64,000 nucleotides of DNA. It comes from Coprinus comatus. Lineage: Eukaryota > Basidiomycota > Agaricomycetes > Agaricales > Agaricaceae. Shown here one piece after another: positions 22,304 to 33,073 of the stretch. Numbering within the stretch: position 1 is the first letter of the stretch; each line of letters begins with the position of its first letter. The translations under genes were made by a program, and so were the position numbers. The notes beneath the pieces were generated by a model. It saw only the letters and a list, made by a program, of their open reading frames with translations, made no database searches and was not told the origin of the DNA. The DNA lies in NCBI GenBank assembly GCA_034638255.1, contig JAWPGT010000099.1:1-64000 (forward strand), in the 5' to 3' direction.

Positions 22304-23475
22304 ATGGGTTCCAGAGTTCGCCGACCAACACAAAAAGTCCAGGATACTCCTATAGGTATTAAGAAGACAAGAAAGCCTCCTACATGCAGAGTATGCCCTA
22401 ACCAACCTCTCAAGAAAAATTGTCAATGTTCTGGAAAGAAAAAAGAACGAATTTTGACTTCAAATGTAGGTACAATTGATTGGAGTTTTTTATGCCTATA
22501 GACTAAAGTTAGCTGTTATAGGAAGTTATAGAGAGAGAGATGGGAGGTAGTACTATAGATGAAACAACTAGAGAGGACTCTCCAGAGAACTTAGAACCAG
22601 ATGAAGAAAATAGCCAAAATACTCCAGCAACTCCACAAAGGGCTTTTAACGACACTCATATTCTTGTTCCCATTACTCCTATACAAACTGAGGATTGGCT
22701 CTCCTCTCCAGCAACAGAAAACTCAATTCGGTCTAGTGAGTTTGATGAAGTTGAGTATAGCTCAGATGGTAGCTCGACTCCAACTGCCTCAAACAACAAT
22801 ACACCTACACCAGCAGGAACCTCAAGTAATTTCCTATCTTCTAGGTTCTTGATAAGTGGAGGTTCCAAAGCTAAAGGAAAAGAACAAAAGAACAAGTTTG
22901 GTTTTGTAGAAGGAGCAATGAGGGGAAACGAAAAGTGGAGTAAGTATTGTTTTTTTATTTACTTTTAAAATCTATGTTAATAATAGTAATCTAGTTATTC
23001 AGAGACCAAGAGAGCTAAGACCATTGAAAGTCAATGCAACTGATAGAAGTAAATGATATAGGCGATTACTTCCTGGTCTTATAGCATCGGTATGACTAGT
23101 TCTACTTATGTCAGAGGTTTTGTTATTGACAATATATTATAGGTTGAGAGATTTGCACAGGAAACAGACTCATATACTATTATTCTCTCACAGCCTTCAA
23201 CAGGAGTTCTAACAGATAGCCACTATAGTTCTCCAAGATTACGAAGAGAGGGTAAAGAAGAAACAATTGAACTTATTGATGATTTTCGTAAAATGGTAAA
23301 TATGTTGGTAATTGCTAAAAGAGGAGATACAAAGGGAATGGCTAAGGACTTGGATGAGGCAAAAAAAGAGGTTGAAAAAGCAAAAGATGAGATCTTAAAA
23401 AGAGATATAGAGTTAAAAGAACTTAAAGAGAGGTTGCAGGCTGTTGAGGCAAAGAGCAAAAATACTTGTACTTAG
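22304..23475 (+). CDS. Divergent accessory protein of the KDZ element (Cys cluster, acidic Ser/Thr region, coiled coil)
   Basis: Not a family I recognise. Exon 1 (22304-22465) encodes a basic start with a cysteine cluster, CRVCPNQPLKKNCQC. It joins in phase to exon 2 (22522-22939), an acidic, Ser/Thr/Pro-rich region. A further exon starts near 23003, and the last coding part (from about 23143 to the TAG at 23473) holds a strongly charged heptad-like stretch, KDLDEAKKEVEKAKDEILKR, likely a coiled coil. The start codons of this gene and the transposase are only about 85 bases apart, so they probably share a promoter. Position inside the element suggests a transposon accessory role, for example DNA binding or oligomerisation; this is inference. 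Confidence 0.55.
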
Positions 23476-23699
23476 CCCTTTAATATTTCTTTAATCAATT
23501 CATTTATTCTCTAAATAAGTAATAAAGTATAGTCAGCTATCATTATTAAATAGAAATTAGTATTGCTATACTTTGACAATAGTTTGATAGTATTAAGAAA
23601 TCAAACTTATATATATATTAACTTGGGTACTCATATTGGGGTTAGGATTAGAGTAGTGATGTAGCAAAAAAATACAATTAGATGAGTATATATATATAG
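23476..23699. other. Remnant 3' flank of the KDZ element; no gene
   Basis: AT-rich, no coding potential and no copy of the KDZ terminal sequences. It ends at LTR C. Confidence 0.45.
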
Positions 23700-24064
23700 T
23701 GTAAGGGGACCTTCCTCACCGACCCTTACACCGACACACCGACTACCGACCGATCCTCCGATGTTCCGACTTCCATCGGAACACCTCCCGACTCCGCGCT
23801 TTCACGACTTGCCCCCTCACGTGACTCATCCCCCATTGTTCCCATTGTCCATGTTACGACATCCCTCTGGACAATAGCTGGCGTCTCTGTTTGTATAGTA
23901 GTATATATTGTGTGTAGCCTGTGCGAGTGAATCCCCAACTCTTTCTCTTTGGATTCCTCGCTAGGTATGTTGTATCTGCTCTGTAATATGTTTCCGATCA
24001 AATAGAACTTTGGATTCCTCGCTAGTTGTCAGGCCGTTCGTCGCCGACGTGAGTCGCCCTTACA
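23700..24064 (+). repeat. gypsy-3 5' LTR (LTR C)
   Basis: 365 bp, TGTAAGGGGACC to GTCGCCCTTACA. GTATATATTG at 23901-23910 is a likely TATA box; AACTCTTTCT at 23937-23946, about 34 bases downstream, is at the expected transcript start. Confidence 0.85.
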
Positions 24065-24066
24065 GA

Positions 24067-24076
24067 AGAAAGAGTT
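24067..24076 (+). promoter_or_regulatory. Putative self-priming site of gypsy-3
   Basis: AGAAAGAGTT starts two bases after the LTR and is the exact reverse complement of AACTCTTTCT at the predicted transcript start (23937-23946). No tRNA-like TGG start is present. The arrangement fits Tf1/sushi-type self-priming and is the same as in gypsy-1. Confidence 0.55.
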
Positions 24077-24171
24077 CTTCAAGAGGCCAGCATCGCTGGA
24101 CAGAAGAGCCCTGTTCTCCACAACAGAAGACTTCCCACCGACGCACCCCTCTATCCCTCACTCGCTAAACC

Positions 24172-25341
24172 ATGACCGATCCAGCACCACCCCAGCCGAC
24201 TTGGAATGAAATCGTCAAAGGCACCTTCCACGAGCTTCGGGCATCGCTTGATGCTCTATGGCAGTGAGTAGAAGCTACCGAATCCACTTCCGCCACCACT
24301 GCCAATGTACTTGCCACCATCACTGCCCAACTCTCCACACTCGTTTCGGCCTCTCAGACCACCCCTTCACCTGCTACCCCTGCGACGCCAGCCCCTCCAT
24401 CTCCCCCCGAACATCCACGGACATTCCGAGGGCGAGTCGCTACGCCACCTGATTATGATGGCAACCGCAAGACAGGCCAGGCCTTCCTCAACGCCTGTAG
24501 CCTGTACATCCGACTCTCAGGCGAATTCCAGTCGGACGAGGAAAAGATGCTCTGGGCCATGTCCTACATGAGGAGCGGTCGGGCTGCTACATGGATGGAA
24601 GAGATATTTCGGCTGGAATCACAGGTCGGGAATTTGCCTTTTGAGGACTGGGAGGACTTCAAAACCCAGTTCAAGGCTCGCTTCTTGCCGATCGACGCCG
24701 AGTCGGAAGCGGTTATCACATTGGAAGGGGATACTTACTTCCAGAAAGATCGGACTTTGGAGGATTACCTGGACACCTTCAAAGCACTCATTTCAGCATC
24801 TGGGTACACCGACCGGAAGGTCACTGTCGTCAAGTTTCGTCGAGGTCTTCGCACCAACTTGGCCGACTCCATTGCCACTATGACCCTGGGCCGACCCTCC
24901 GACTCCGATCCCGATGGCTGGTATCGTGCAGCCACCCACTTTGAAGCTTCCCGACTTGCCAATGTTGCATTCAAGGCAAATCATCGCCTGGTACCACCGC
25001 CAGCTCCCAGACCCGTTTTTCACTCCTTCCCAAAACCCCCACCCCATCCAACTCCCCTGATTCCCCTACCGACATTCGCCCACGTAATGCCGACGCCTGG
25101 GAACCCGACTCCAATGGATATTGACGTGTCCAAACTTCGTAACCTGACTCCTTCCAACTGCTACCGATGTAAGCAGCCTGGACACATCAAGGCAGAATGC
25201 CCCCGACGCTTTGATGTCCGGCTCATGACCCTGGAGGAGAAGGATGAGTTGCTGATGAACCTGTTGGCAGAGAAAGACGTTGCCAACGTCGGAAGGCAGT
25301 CAGAAGGGTCGGTGGAAACAGATACGCAGGATTTTCGGTAA
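24172..25341 (+). pseudogene. gypsy-3 Gag
   Basis: Capsid/nucleocapsid protein from ATG 24172 (MTDPAPPQPTWNE). It has the retrotransposon gag pattern (WAMSYMRSGRAATWMEE, FEDWEDFKTQFKARF) and one CCHC zinc knuckle, CYRCKQPGHIKAEC, near 25160. A TGA at 24265-24267 interrupts the N-terminal part (LWQ-stop-VEA); an arginine CGA would fit. Otherwise the frame is open to 25341. Confidence 0.8.
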
Positions 25342-25349
25342 CTCAATCA

Positions 25350-25688
25350 GTGGAGGCCACGCCCCGATTGTCTAGTGTTAATAGGTTTGCTGTACTACCT
25401 GTAGAAGAAATAAACGAAACTACTATTTCCCCACCTACACCCAAACCTATAGCCGTGTCCAAACCCCGCCGACCTCACTGGGAACGTCGTTACCTCCCGA
25501 CCCGGTATGTCATTTCATCCACCGCCCCCGCCAACGCTTTGAAACTGCCGATCGACCTTGAAACCACCGACACCGGAGTCCGATTTTCATCGGAAGCACT
25601 CGTGGACTCTGGTGCCACTGGTATCTTCATCGATCGGGACTTCGCTCGTCAACATAAGCTCACCACCCGCCGCCTATCACACCCAATC
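25350..25688 (+). pseudogene. gypsy-3 Pol, protease start only
   Basis: Start of Pol with the aspartic protease motif ALVDSGATGIFID near 25600. It is truncated at 25689 by reversed LTR B sequence, so no further Pol domain follows. Confidence 0.75.
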
Positions 25689-25801
25689 TGTTAAGATCTT
25701 GCCTATACCTCCGTTTCGGTATAGACGATGCTACGATGGATCTCTTCAAGATGCTCGTAGGAGGAGAACGTCTACTCAGACTGAGACTATTTTCAGGGGA
25801 C
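25689..25801 (-). repeat. LTR B fragment, reversed and truncated
   Basis: Starts TGTTAAGATCTTGCC, the reverse complement of the end of LTR B at 35936. Only 113 bp remain before gypsy-1 LTR sequence starts at 25802. Confidence 0.85.
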
Positions 25802-26435
25802 TGTTATGACCACGAACCGTTAAGCTGAACACTCCTGGAACTTAAACGCTAGAGTGCAGTCGTGTAGGAACGTGCGATCAATAAACACTCTGCTGCAATC
25901 TCAAGGCCTTTCAACCTAGTGACCGAGAGGTATGGAGACAGAGATGTATAAGGGCTACAACAGAAGAGATTAAAGCTTAAGGCTTTAATCGTCTAATACA
26001 GTGAGTATTTATACTACAAGGAATGTACCTATTAATAGCTACTAACTACGTATATCCCAAATACTCGTCATCGCTTTATAATCTACTCCATACACAATGC
26101 TAGAACTGTCAACAGGAGTAGGTGAGACATCGGGGTCGGGGACTATTTACTCCATATACAATGAAAGATTAGTCAACAGGAGTAAAATGACGAAACACAT
26201 AACTAATACTGGAGCTGGGGAAATGCAGACTTCTAAGCATAAGTGGAGTCTCATACTTAGTTCGACGTTAGGTCATAGCGATGTCATAGTGATGTCACCG
26301 TGATGTCACCGGGGAATGGTATGTCAAGCGGAGTCGTCCATGGTGTCGTCATTGGGAATGAGTTCGGGGAAGATGGCGAACAAGTCTTCCTCGGTGGTGG
26401 TGGTACGGGCCGGTGGTTTGGGTGGACTTGTAACA
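25802..26435 (-). repeat. gypsy-1 3' LTR (LTR A)
   Basis: Read on the minus strand it starts TGTTACAAGTCC and ends GGTCATAACA. The third ORF continues about 112 bases into it. Confidence 0.92.
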
Positions 26436-27680
26436 TTACTTCCTTCCTTAAGGGGAATGTCCTCATTCTCAACTTCAGAGGTCTCGGCAAGGGGAGCCAG
26501 TGATGTTGGCCTCGGCGACGGGGTCGTAGTCTTCTCCAAAGTTTCGTCCAAAGTCTTCTTGATTTGATCCAGTACTTTGGCGTGAGCGGCGGCGTGCTTG
26601 GCGAGAGTGGGAATGGCATCGATGATGTCTTTCACTGCGAGATCCAGTCGGAATCGGGGTACGGGGTCCTGTCGATCGTGAGCGGCGTATCTCTGGTGGT
26701 TCATGAATGCTAGGACGCGTTGTCCCTCGATTGATTGGTCGTTGTGTCGGTTGCTGTTGTAAAAGTGTCCTATCTCCTTGTAAAATGTTACTGTTCGTTT
26801 TATCGGCAGGGCGGAGTTTAGGGTTTTGGATGTAGTGCTCCTCAATAACGGAGGTCGGGATGGTGTTGGAAGGGAGGCCTTTGTACTTGTTGTGGGAGCA
26901 ATGCTTGGCATAGTGGCCTGGAGCAGTTTGCTTACAGTGGTTGCAGAAGTAACTTTCGCAATGTGGTAGGAAGTGGTTATGTCCGTTACATGCAGGGCAC
27001 CGACGCTGTGTGGATTTAATTGGTGGCATGTATGGGGTCTGGGGACATTGGCTGGGAATGTTTGGTGGGATAGTAGGTTGGTCAGGTAGTAGCTTTCCTG
27101 AGTGGTCAGGTTCCGGGCCCATTGTTCGAGCATGTAGTGGTTCCTGAGGAGGGGTGTGAGTCGCTTCCGAGTCTCCAGAAAGGGTTCCGTCCCTTCGAGT
27201 CTCAAGGTTGCTAGTGCTAACATATCATGGTCCAAAACTAACGCTGAAGAGCGAAGGTCTTGAATTTCGGGATCTGTCAAGATCCTGGAAAAGTTGGTGG
27301 AGGCTAGCATGCTCTGGTTGTGAAAAACCATTCGATTGGAGTTTTTGACAAGTGTGGGCCAAGGTGTCCCAAAGGTACAGTTCCTTAGCTCTTTGAGGAA
27401 AGTAAGCAGATAGGTCTTCCCGAAGGGTGTGAAGGAGTGTGCGGCGTTCAGAGTTGTTTCGATGAACGGATTCGAGGTCAGCGATGTATGTTTCGCATGA
27501 TAGTCGGAATCGAACAAGCTGAGTGTCAGGGGAATACGGGAGAGGGATGCGTGTGGTGGAACCATTGGTAGGAGCCAAGGTTTGGGTTGGGAGTACGGTG
27601 GAGGGGGCATTGGTGATAGTAGTGATGGGTGTATTGGGAGGAGAGTAGAGCATTGAACTGGGGATTTGGTCAGAGTCCAT
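26324..27680 (-). pseudogene. gypsy-1 third ORF: zinc-knuckle protein in env position, ending inside the 3' LTR
   Basis: Not a recognised family. Reading from ATG 27680 (MDSDQIPSSM), the first part has a Leu-rich helical region (RTLLHTLREDLSAYFPQRAK). A TGA at 27225-27227 interrupts it, and the same frame continues into two close Cys/His clusters, CPACNGHNHFLPHC and CNHCKQTAPGHYAKHC. Near 26790 the coding trend moves to another frame (VTFYKEIGHFYNS, then DIIDAIPTLAKHAAAH). That frame passes over the purine tract and into the LTR, where it encodes TSPPKPPARTTTTEEDLFAI before stopping at 26324. Position between pol and the 3' LTR is that of env, but I see no signal peptide or membrane segment, so a nucleic-acid-binding accessory role seems likelier (inference). 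Confidence 0.6.
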
Positions 27681-30600
27681 GTCTCTCTTTATAACTTTTT
27701 AGGATTGCTCCTGAATTGGTAAGATTCGATTCAGGCTCCCAAGAATCTTCCGTGGAAGAGTATCCTTTCCAATGAACAAGATACCGTCTTGTCCTCGGGG
27801 TTCCTCGGTGGTTCAGGATATTTTCGACTTCGTATTCTTCTTCTCCATTTACGATATCTGGAGGTGGTGCTGTAAACATTTTGCCATATACGTCATTCTC
27901 TTTGACAGGAGTGAGGAGTTGGATATGGAATTTGTTGTGGATCCTCCACGTCATTGGTAACTCTAGCTCATAGGTGGTTGTTCCTATTTTGCGTAGAATT
28001 TTGAAGGGGCCTTCTCGGCGTTGTGCCCTTTCTTCGATTTGTATTTGATTTGGAGGTTTCTGTTATCGAGCCAGACCCGTTGTCCTGGTTCTAGGGTTGG
28101 TAATGGTCTGTTCAATCGAGCGGCCATAAGTTGACGCATATGTTCATGAGCTTCTTGAGCCTGTTCTCTTGTTTGCTTGAGGTACTCAAATCGGGATGAG
28201 ATAGATGGGATGTTTGAGGGTTCTTCCGTAGTATGGAATGTTTTTGGTGCATAGCCATACATTAGTTCGAATGGGGTTTGAGTGCGACCAGCATGGGTGC
28301 GGGAATTGTGTGTAAATTCGAGGATAGGCAGTGCTCGTGCCCAGGAGTTGGGGTTTGCAGAGCAATAGATGGATAAGAATAGTTCGATCTCTTGATTGAA
28401 TCTTTCGGTTGATCCGTCGGATTGAGGGTGATAGGCGGTCGAGTATGCGGGTTCTATATTTAGTTTTGAATAGAATTCTTGCATTGACTTAGCGATGAAT
28501 TGGGGTCCTCGATCTGAGATAACCTTTTCGGGAGTTCCGAATTTGGCGAATAACCGTTCTATCAATAGCTCGGCTATGTCATCGGCTGTGGCTGTTTTCG
28601 CAGTAGGAATAATTAATATCCCCTTTGTAAGTCCATGGTCCACTATGGACAATATAGAGTCATAGGGGCCGTCTGGGGGTAGATCCGTTATCATATCCAT
28701 GGAGATTTGGGTAAATGGACGGATGGAAGCAGGTCCTTTTATGGGTTGTAAGGGTGCTTTGAGTGGGTGGCGGTTAATCTTGTATTGTTGACAAGTTCCA
28801 CAACCTTGAACGTAGTTGTGTACGAACGAGTTCATACCGGGCCAGTAACAGTATTGCTTTAGTTTTCGTAAAGTTTCTGTAATTCCTGGATGTCCAGCGG
28901 TGATATGGTCGTGTACTCTTTGTAAGAGGGATCGTCTAAGAAGAAGATCATCTGGGATGACAATCTTATTCTGGTAGCGGAGGAAACCATCGTCATCGAT
29001 GACGTATGTTTCAGGAATGGATGAAGACCGTTGTTGAGTGACGTCTTTTATTTTCTGACCGATGAGGTCATCAATAATGCAGAGTGACGTTTCTTGTAAA
29101 TCTGTGGAGAATAATGACGGGGGTAGTGCAGTTACGTCATGATTATCGTCTCCGATAGGTACGTGATCAGGTCTTCGGGATAGATGATCAGCGGGACCAT
29201 TTTTCTTGCCGGGAATATGTCGGATTTCGATGTTGAATCGTTGCATATACGCTGTCCATCGTGCTTGTCGTCGGTTGAGATCTTGAGGGTTCTTCCAACG
29301 TTTGAGGTTTTCGTGATCGGACCATACAATGGTTTTGTGTGGTGATCCTTCGAAGTAGTGTCTCCACTCTGTGAGTGCTCGAATTATTGCGAGAAATTCT
29401 TGCTCTGAGCAATGATAATTTCGTTCGGCGGGATTGAAGCTTCGGCTGTGATAAGCAACTGGGTGCTTGACTCCATTGGTGTCTCGTTGTAGTAGGACAG
29501 CTCCTGTTGCGTATAGAGATGCATCGCATTCTATTTCAAACGGTTTAGTTTGATCGGCAACTGTGAGGATGGGCTGTGTGAGAAATCGCGCTTTCAGATC
29601 TTCGAATGAAGACTGGCATTCGGATGTCCAATCAAATACTTTAGTATTAGACATAAGAGCGTTAAGCGGATGTGCGAGGTCGGAGTAGTTTCGAATGAAT
29701 TTGCGGTAGAAGTTGCAAAATCCAATGAACTTGCGAACGTCTCGTACTGATTTGGGTACGGGCCATTGTTGGATGCCTTGTAATTTTGCGGGGTCCATGG
29801 CGACGTTGTTGGGAGTGATGATTACACCGAGATACTCGAGGTGTTGTTTTTCGAATTCGCATTTCTCTGTTTTGAGAAATAGATCATTCTTTAGGAGGAT
29901 TTGTAGCACTTCTTTAGTGATACGGCGAAGTTCCTCTTTAGTTTTGGCATGAATGAGGATATCATCCATATAGACAATGACTTCTCCATCATCTATCAGC
30001 TTTCTAAACAATGAGTCCATCATTGCTTGGAAGGTAGCTGGCGAGTTGCACATTCCAAAGAACATGACTGTGGGTTCGAAAAGTCCTTTAGTTGTTTTAA
30101 AGGCTCCTTTCCATTGATCTCCATCTTTTATGCGGATATTGTTATATCCTAGACGAACATCGAGTTTTGTGAACCATTTCGAATCTCTCAATTTGTCGAG
30201 TATTGATGAGATGAGGGGAATGGGATATGCGTTTTTGATGGTGTGTTGATTTAGATATCTGTAATCTTGACAGGGCCGTAGTTTTCCATCTTTCTTTCCT
30301 ACAAAGAAGAAAGGGGAGGCCATAGGTGATTTTGAAGGTCGAATGTAACCTTTTTCAAGATTCTCTTTTAAGAAGGTGTCGAGTTCCTTCTCTTCCAGAG
30401 GTGATAACCGATATGGTTTAATTGAACGAGCTTCGAATGAATCTTCGAGTTCAATTTTGTGATCCCAAGGTTGGGTTTGAGGAAAGCGTTCTGATGCTTT
30501 CTTGTCAAAGAGTTTGTAGAATTCGGCAAACTCTTTAGGAACGACTTTCTTAGGGTCGTCTTGTTTCTTGTCACCAAATTGTTGAGCAATGGTGTTAGAG

Positions 30601-31160
30601 GATGATGTTTTGACGTTGATTTCAACTGAGTCCTCCTCGTCGAGGCAGATTTTGTTCAGTTGTGTGTCATCATCTGTAATGGTTTGAATTAGATCAAGGT
30701 ATATCTCGTCGCTTGATTCTTCTTCTCTCCATTTAAGTAATCTGTCAGACCAATTGATGTCTGGATTATTTTCCTGTAACCAGGGGAATCCTAAAATGAT
30801 TCTAGGTTTTCCGAGACTGATTATTTTGGCTTCGATGGTTGTTTGTCGACCATTAACTGTACAGTTCAATGGGGAATAGAATGAACAAACACCATTTTTG
30901 GTACCATCTGCATTGTAAGCAGTAATGGGTTTTAAGAGTTTCTTGACAGGCCATTGGTGTTGTTTTACCAAAGCTGGGTCAATGAAATTTCCTCCTGCTC
31001 CTGAGTCGATGAGGGCGAGGATATCCACGGTTTCTGAGTTGGCTACTGCACTGGAAGTTTGTGTGGGGGCGTAGATAGAGTTGGATCCATTTCCTCCGAG
31101 TTGTACAGCGTTGAGTGGAAGAGGAATAGAATATGATGATGTAGATGGGGCAGTAGACAC
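27670..31160 (-). CDS. gypsy-1 Pol: protease, RT, RNase H, integrase, chromodomain (one frameshift)
   Basis: The main frame (31160-27984, 1058 residues) holds protease ALIDSGAGGNFID, RT with VMFFGMCNSPATFQ and VIVYMDDILI, RNase H with ECDASLYATGAVL and WSDHENL, integrase zinc region (HDHITAGH...CGTCQQY) and core (SMDMITDLP, ISDRGPQF, YHPQSDGSTERF). Near 28023 one extra G changes the frame; the following frame (to 27670) gives the integrase C-terminus and chromodomain (EEEYEVENILN, YLVHWKGYSSTEDSWEPE), which directs integration to chromatin in chromoviruses. Pol lies in the -1 frame relative to gag and can be read upstream past gag's stop, so -1 frameshifting at the junction is plausible. Confidence 0.92.
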
Positions 31161-31195
31161 AGATGGAAGAGAGTTAGACGTGGTGGCTAATCTCT

Positions 31196-32356
31196 TTAAG
31201 CAAAATCCTTGATTTCGCTGCTGAAATTGTCGTTCATGTTATCTTGGGAGAAGTAATCGTAGACGTCTGCTACTTCTTCTTCAGGGGCGGTTTCAATGAG
31301 GTTGTTGATCTGGCGTCGTAGATGGGGGTTTCGATTTTTGGTCGGGGCCTTCCTCTGGTTGTACGCCTGGCGAGGGATTGACCTCGGGCGATTAGGTGAT
31401 GGGCCAGTTCGTCGAGCTGGGCATCGGTTGGCGAAATGGCCTGGTTTCTTGCAGAGGAAACAGAGTCGATCTCTGAATAATTCCTTTTGTTCGCTTGTGA
31501 AGACTCTGTCGATGAATTGATTAAGGATTTCTCCGGGATCAATTTGAGATGGCTGAGGGGCTTCTTCTTCAAAGTCCTCCTGTTCATCGTGTATGTTACA
31601 GAGTTCCTCTTCACCGTTGAGGCGAAGGTTATTGATTGCCTCTTCGATGTAGTCGACATCCATGGCGTACGGGTCTTTTGCGACCATGGGTGGTTGAACG
31701 TAACGCAGGATAGACTGCGGTTGACGAAAGTTTTGAGCCTGGCGATAGCGAGGGTTTTGACGTATTTGAGGGTTCCTTTGGGGATAGTGTGTCTGACGAT
31801 AGTCTCGTTCAGACTGAAGTATGTGGCTGGCTGCGCGGGCAGCGCCTTTCCATGCTTCATAGGTATCGGCTGGCATGGCTCTGATGGCATACATTCCAAT
31901 TGTGGGTTCAAGACCCATTTTGAAGAGATGGATTTTGAGTGTGTCTTGTGTGATTTGTGCCTCAAGTGCGAGGGATTCAAATTCTGCGATGTACTCGTGT
32001 ACGTTGCGCATTCCTTGTTTAAACTTGGTAATCCGGGCCATGGCATCTGAGACATGGGTGGATGAGCGGAAGCTTGTGTCCAAGGCTTTGTTGAATGCTG
32101 TGAAGGTTCCGAAGTTGTAGGTTGAGTTCTTGTCGTCGTATGCGCTTTCTGTGAAGGCATGTGCCCATGTGGCTGCCGGTCCAACCATAAGGGAAAGAGT
32201 GTATAGGATCTTTGTTTCGCTGTCATGGAATCGGGCTTGATCTGCTGCATAGTAGATTCCAAGTCGTTGTTTCCAATGACCGTAGGATGCTGTGTCTCCA
32301 GCGAATGGTGGGGGAACTGGGAGTTTGAGTGCTGGGACTGTAGTTGTGGAGGGCAT
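31196..32356 (-). CDS. gypsy-1 Gag
   Basis: Capsid protein of at least 386 residues from ATG 32356 (MPSTTTVPALKL). It contains the gag capsid pattern (FTAFNKALDTSF, RITKFKQGMRNVHEYIAEFESL) and one zinc knuckle, CFLCKKPGHFANRC. The same frame stays open upstream to about 32865 and encodes a Ser/Pro/Gln-rich acidic region (QQSSSEEDDSDDDDPPP) without an ATG, so the real start may be further up, possibly after splicing. It ends at a TAA at 31196-31198, 36 bases before the pol ATG. Confidence 0.88.
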   Translation of the reverse strand: MPSTTTVPALKLPVPPPFAGDTASYGHWKQRLGIYYAADQARFHDSETKILYTLSLMVGPAATWAHAFTESAYDDKNSTYNFGTFTAFNKALDTSFRSSTHVSDAMARITKFKQGMRNVHEYIAEFESLALEAQITQDTLKIHLFKMGLEPTIGMYAIRAMPADTYEAWKGAARAASHILQSERDYRQTHYPQRNPQIRQNPRYRQAQNFRQPQSILRYVQPPMVAKDPYAMDVDYIEEAINNLRLNGEEELCNIHDEQEDFEEEAPQPSQIDPGEILNQFIDRVFTSEQKELFRDRLCFLCKKPGHFANRCPARRTGPSPNRPRSIPRQAYNQRKAPTKNRNPHLRRQINNLIETAPEEEVADVYDYFSQDNMNDNFSSEIKDFA

Positions 32357-32968
32357 CTTTGGATTTGAGCTTGACGAGCTGTTCGTAGTAGATGTGGAGG
32401 GATTTGGTGGAGCCGGGGGTAATGACGGAGTGTGTGGAGTTGTTGGGTTGGCGGGAGTTGTGATTGGTGTATGGACTCGAGACGGGATAGTAACTCTAGG
32501 TCTTCGAGGAGGGATTGGCGGGGGGTCGTCGTCGTCTGAGTCGTCTTCTTCGGATGAAGATTGTTGTTGTTTCTCTCTGTATTGCTGTTTTGAAGTTTCG
32601 CTAGATTGCGAACCTTGTCGTTGTATAGGACTAGGTTCTCCGAAAAGCTGAGATTGGGGAGGTACTGGTGGTTGTGTATAAAATGACGAGGTGGAGCGTC
32701 CAGAGTCTTGTGAGGTAGAGGCTTGGATCGGTCCGGGGATGTGAACTGGGAAGGGTTCGGTGGAAGGGGTTTCTCGGTAACGAGATCTGCTTCGTTGAAG
32801 TTGTGACCTATCAAATTCCGGTTTAGGAACTGATGTTTGGCTGGTTCTTCGTTGTCGTGAAATGATGATTCAGAGTTGGTGGTTGCCCAAGAATTTGTAG
32901 AGGTTTTTATAAAGGAATGTGGTGGTGTAAGGAATGGATTGGGAATGGAAAAGGGAGAACTGCTGCCT

Positions 32969-33073
32969 AACAGCTTGATAATGCTCGCTTAGAGCTTTTA
33001 CTGACTAACAGCTTGAGTGCTCGCTTAGAGCTTTTACTGACTTAACAGCTTGCGCTCGCTTAGAGCTTGACGG
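32969..33073. repeat. Three tandem ~38-bp repeats in the gypsy-1 leader
   Basis: Three copies of a unit of the form AACAGCTTGA...GCTCGCTTAGAGCTT, starting at 32969, 33007 and 33044; the last is shorter. They lie in the untranslated leader between the priming site and gag. Confidence 0.7.

Larger units (their letters stand above)
17830..23699. mobile_element. KDZ-type DNA transposon (left end to accessory gene; right end not found)
   Basis: The left end CAGGTAGCTGAC at 17830 interrupts the gypsy-2 protease. It is followed by an arm rich in GGTACCACTAGTTG-like motifs (17830-17992), then, after the nested element E1, a subterminal array of short palindromes (18743-19220), the transposase gene (minus strand) and a divergent accessory gene. 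The end and arm match those of the small palindromic elements E1 and E3, which have 8-bp TSDs, so all three appear to be one family. No matching right end is visible before LTR C at 23700; it was probably lost. Confidence 0.65.
23700..25688 (+). mobile_element. gypsy-3, 5' part of an LTR C family element
   Basis: LTR C (23700-24064), primer-binding region, gag and the start of protease in plus orientation. It is cut at 25689, where a reversed piece of LTR B begins. RT, integrase and the 3' LTR are missing. Confidence 0.85.

Noticed and set aside
26475..27122. Separate gene in the gypsy-1 third-ORF region
   Set aside because: It is the same frame as the 27680 start, separated only by one TGA, so I treat both as one broken ORF.
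31270..32814. 514-codon open frame overlapping gypsy-1 gag
   Set aside because: It lies in another frame than the capsid and zinc-knuckle coding sequence and has the Gln/His/Thr-rich composition of a shadow frame.
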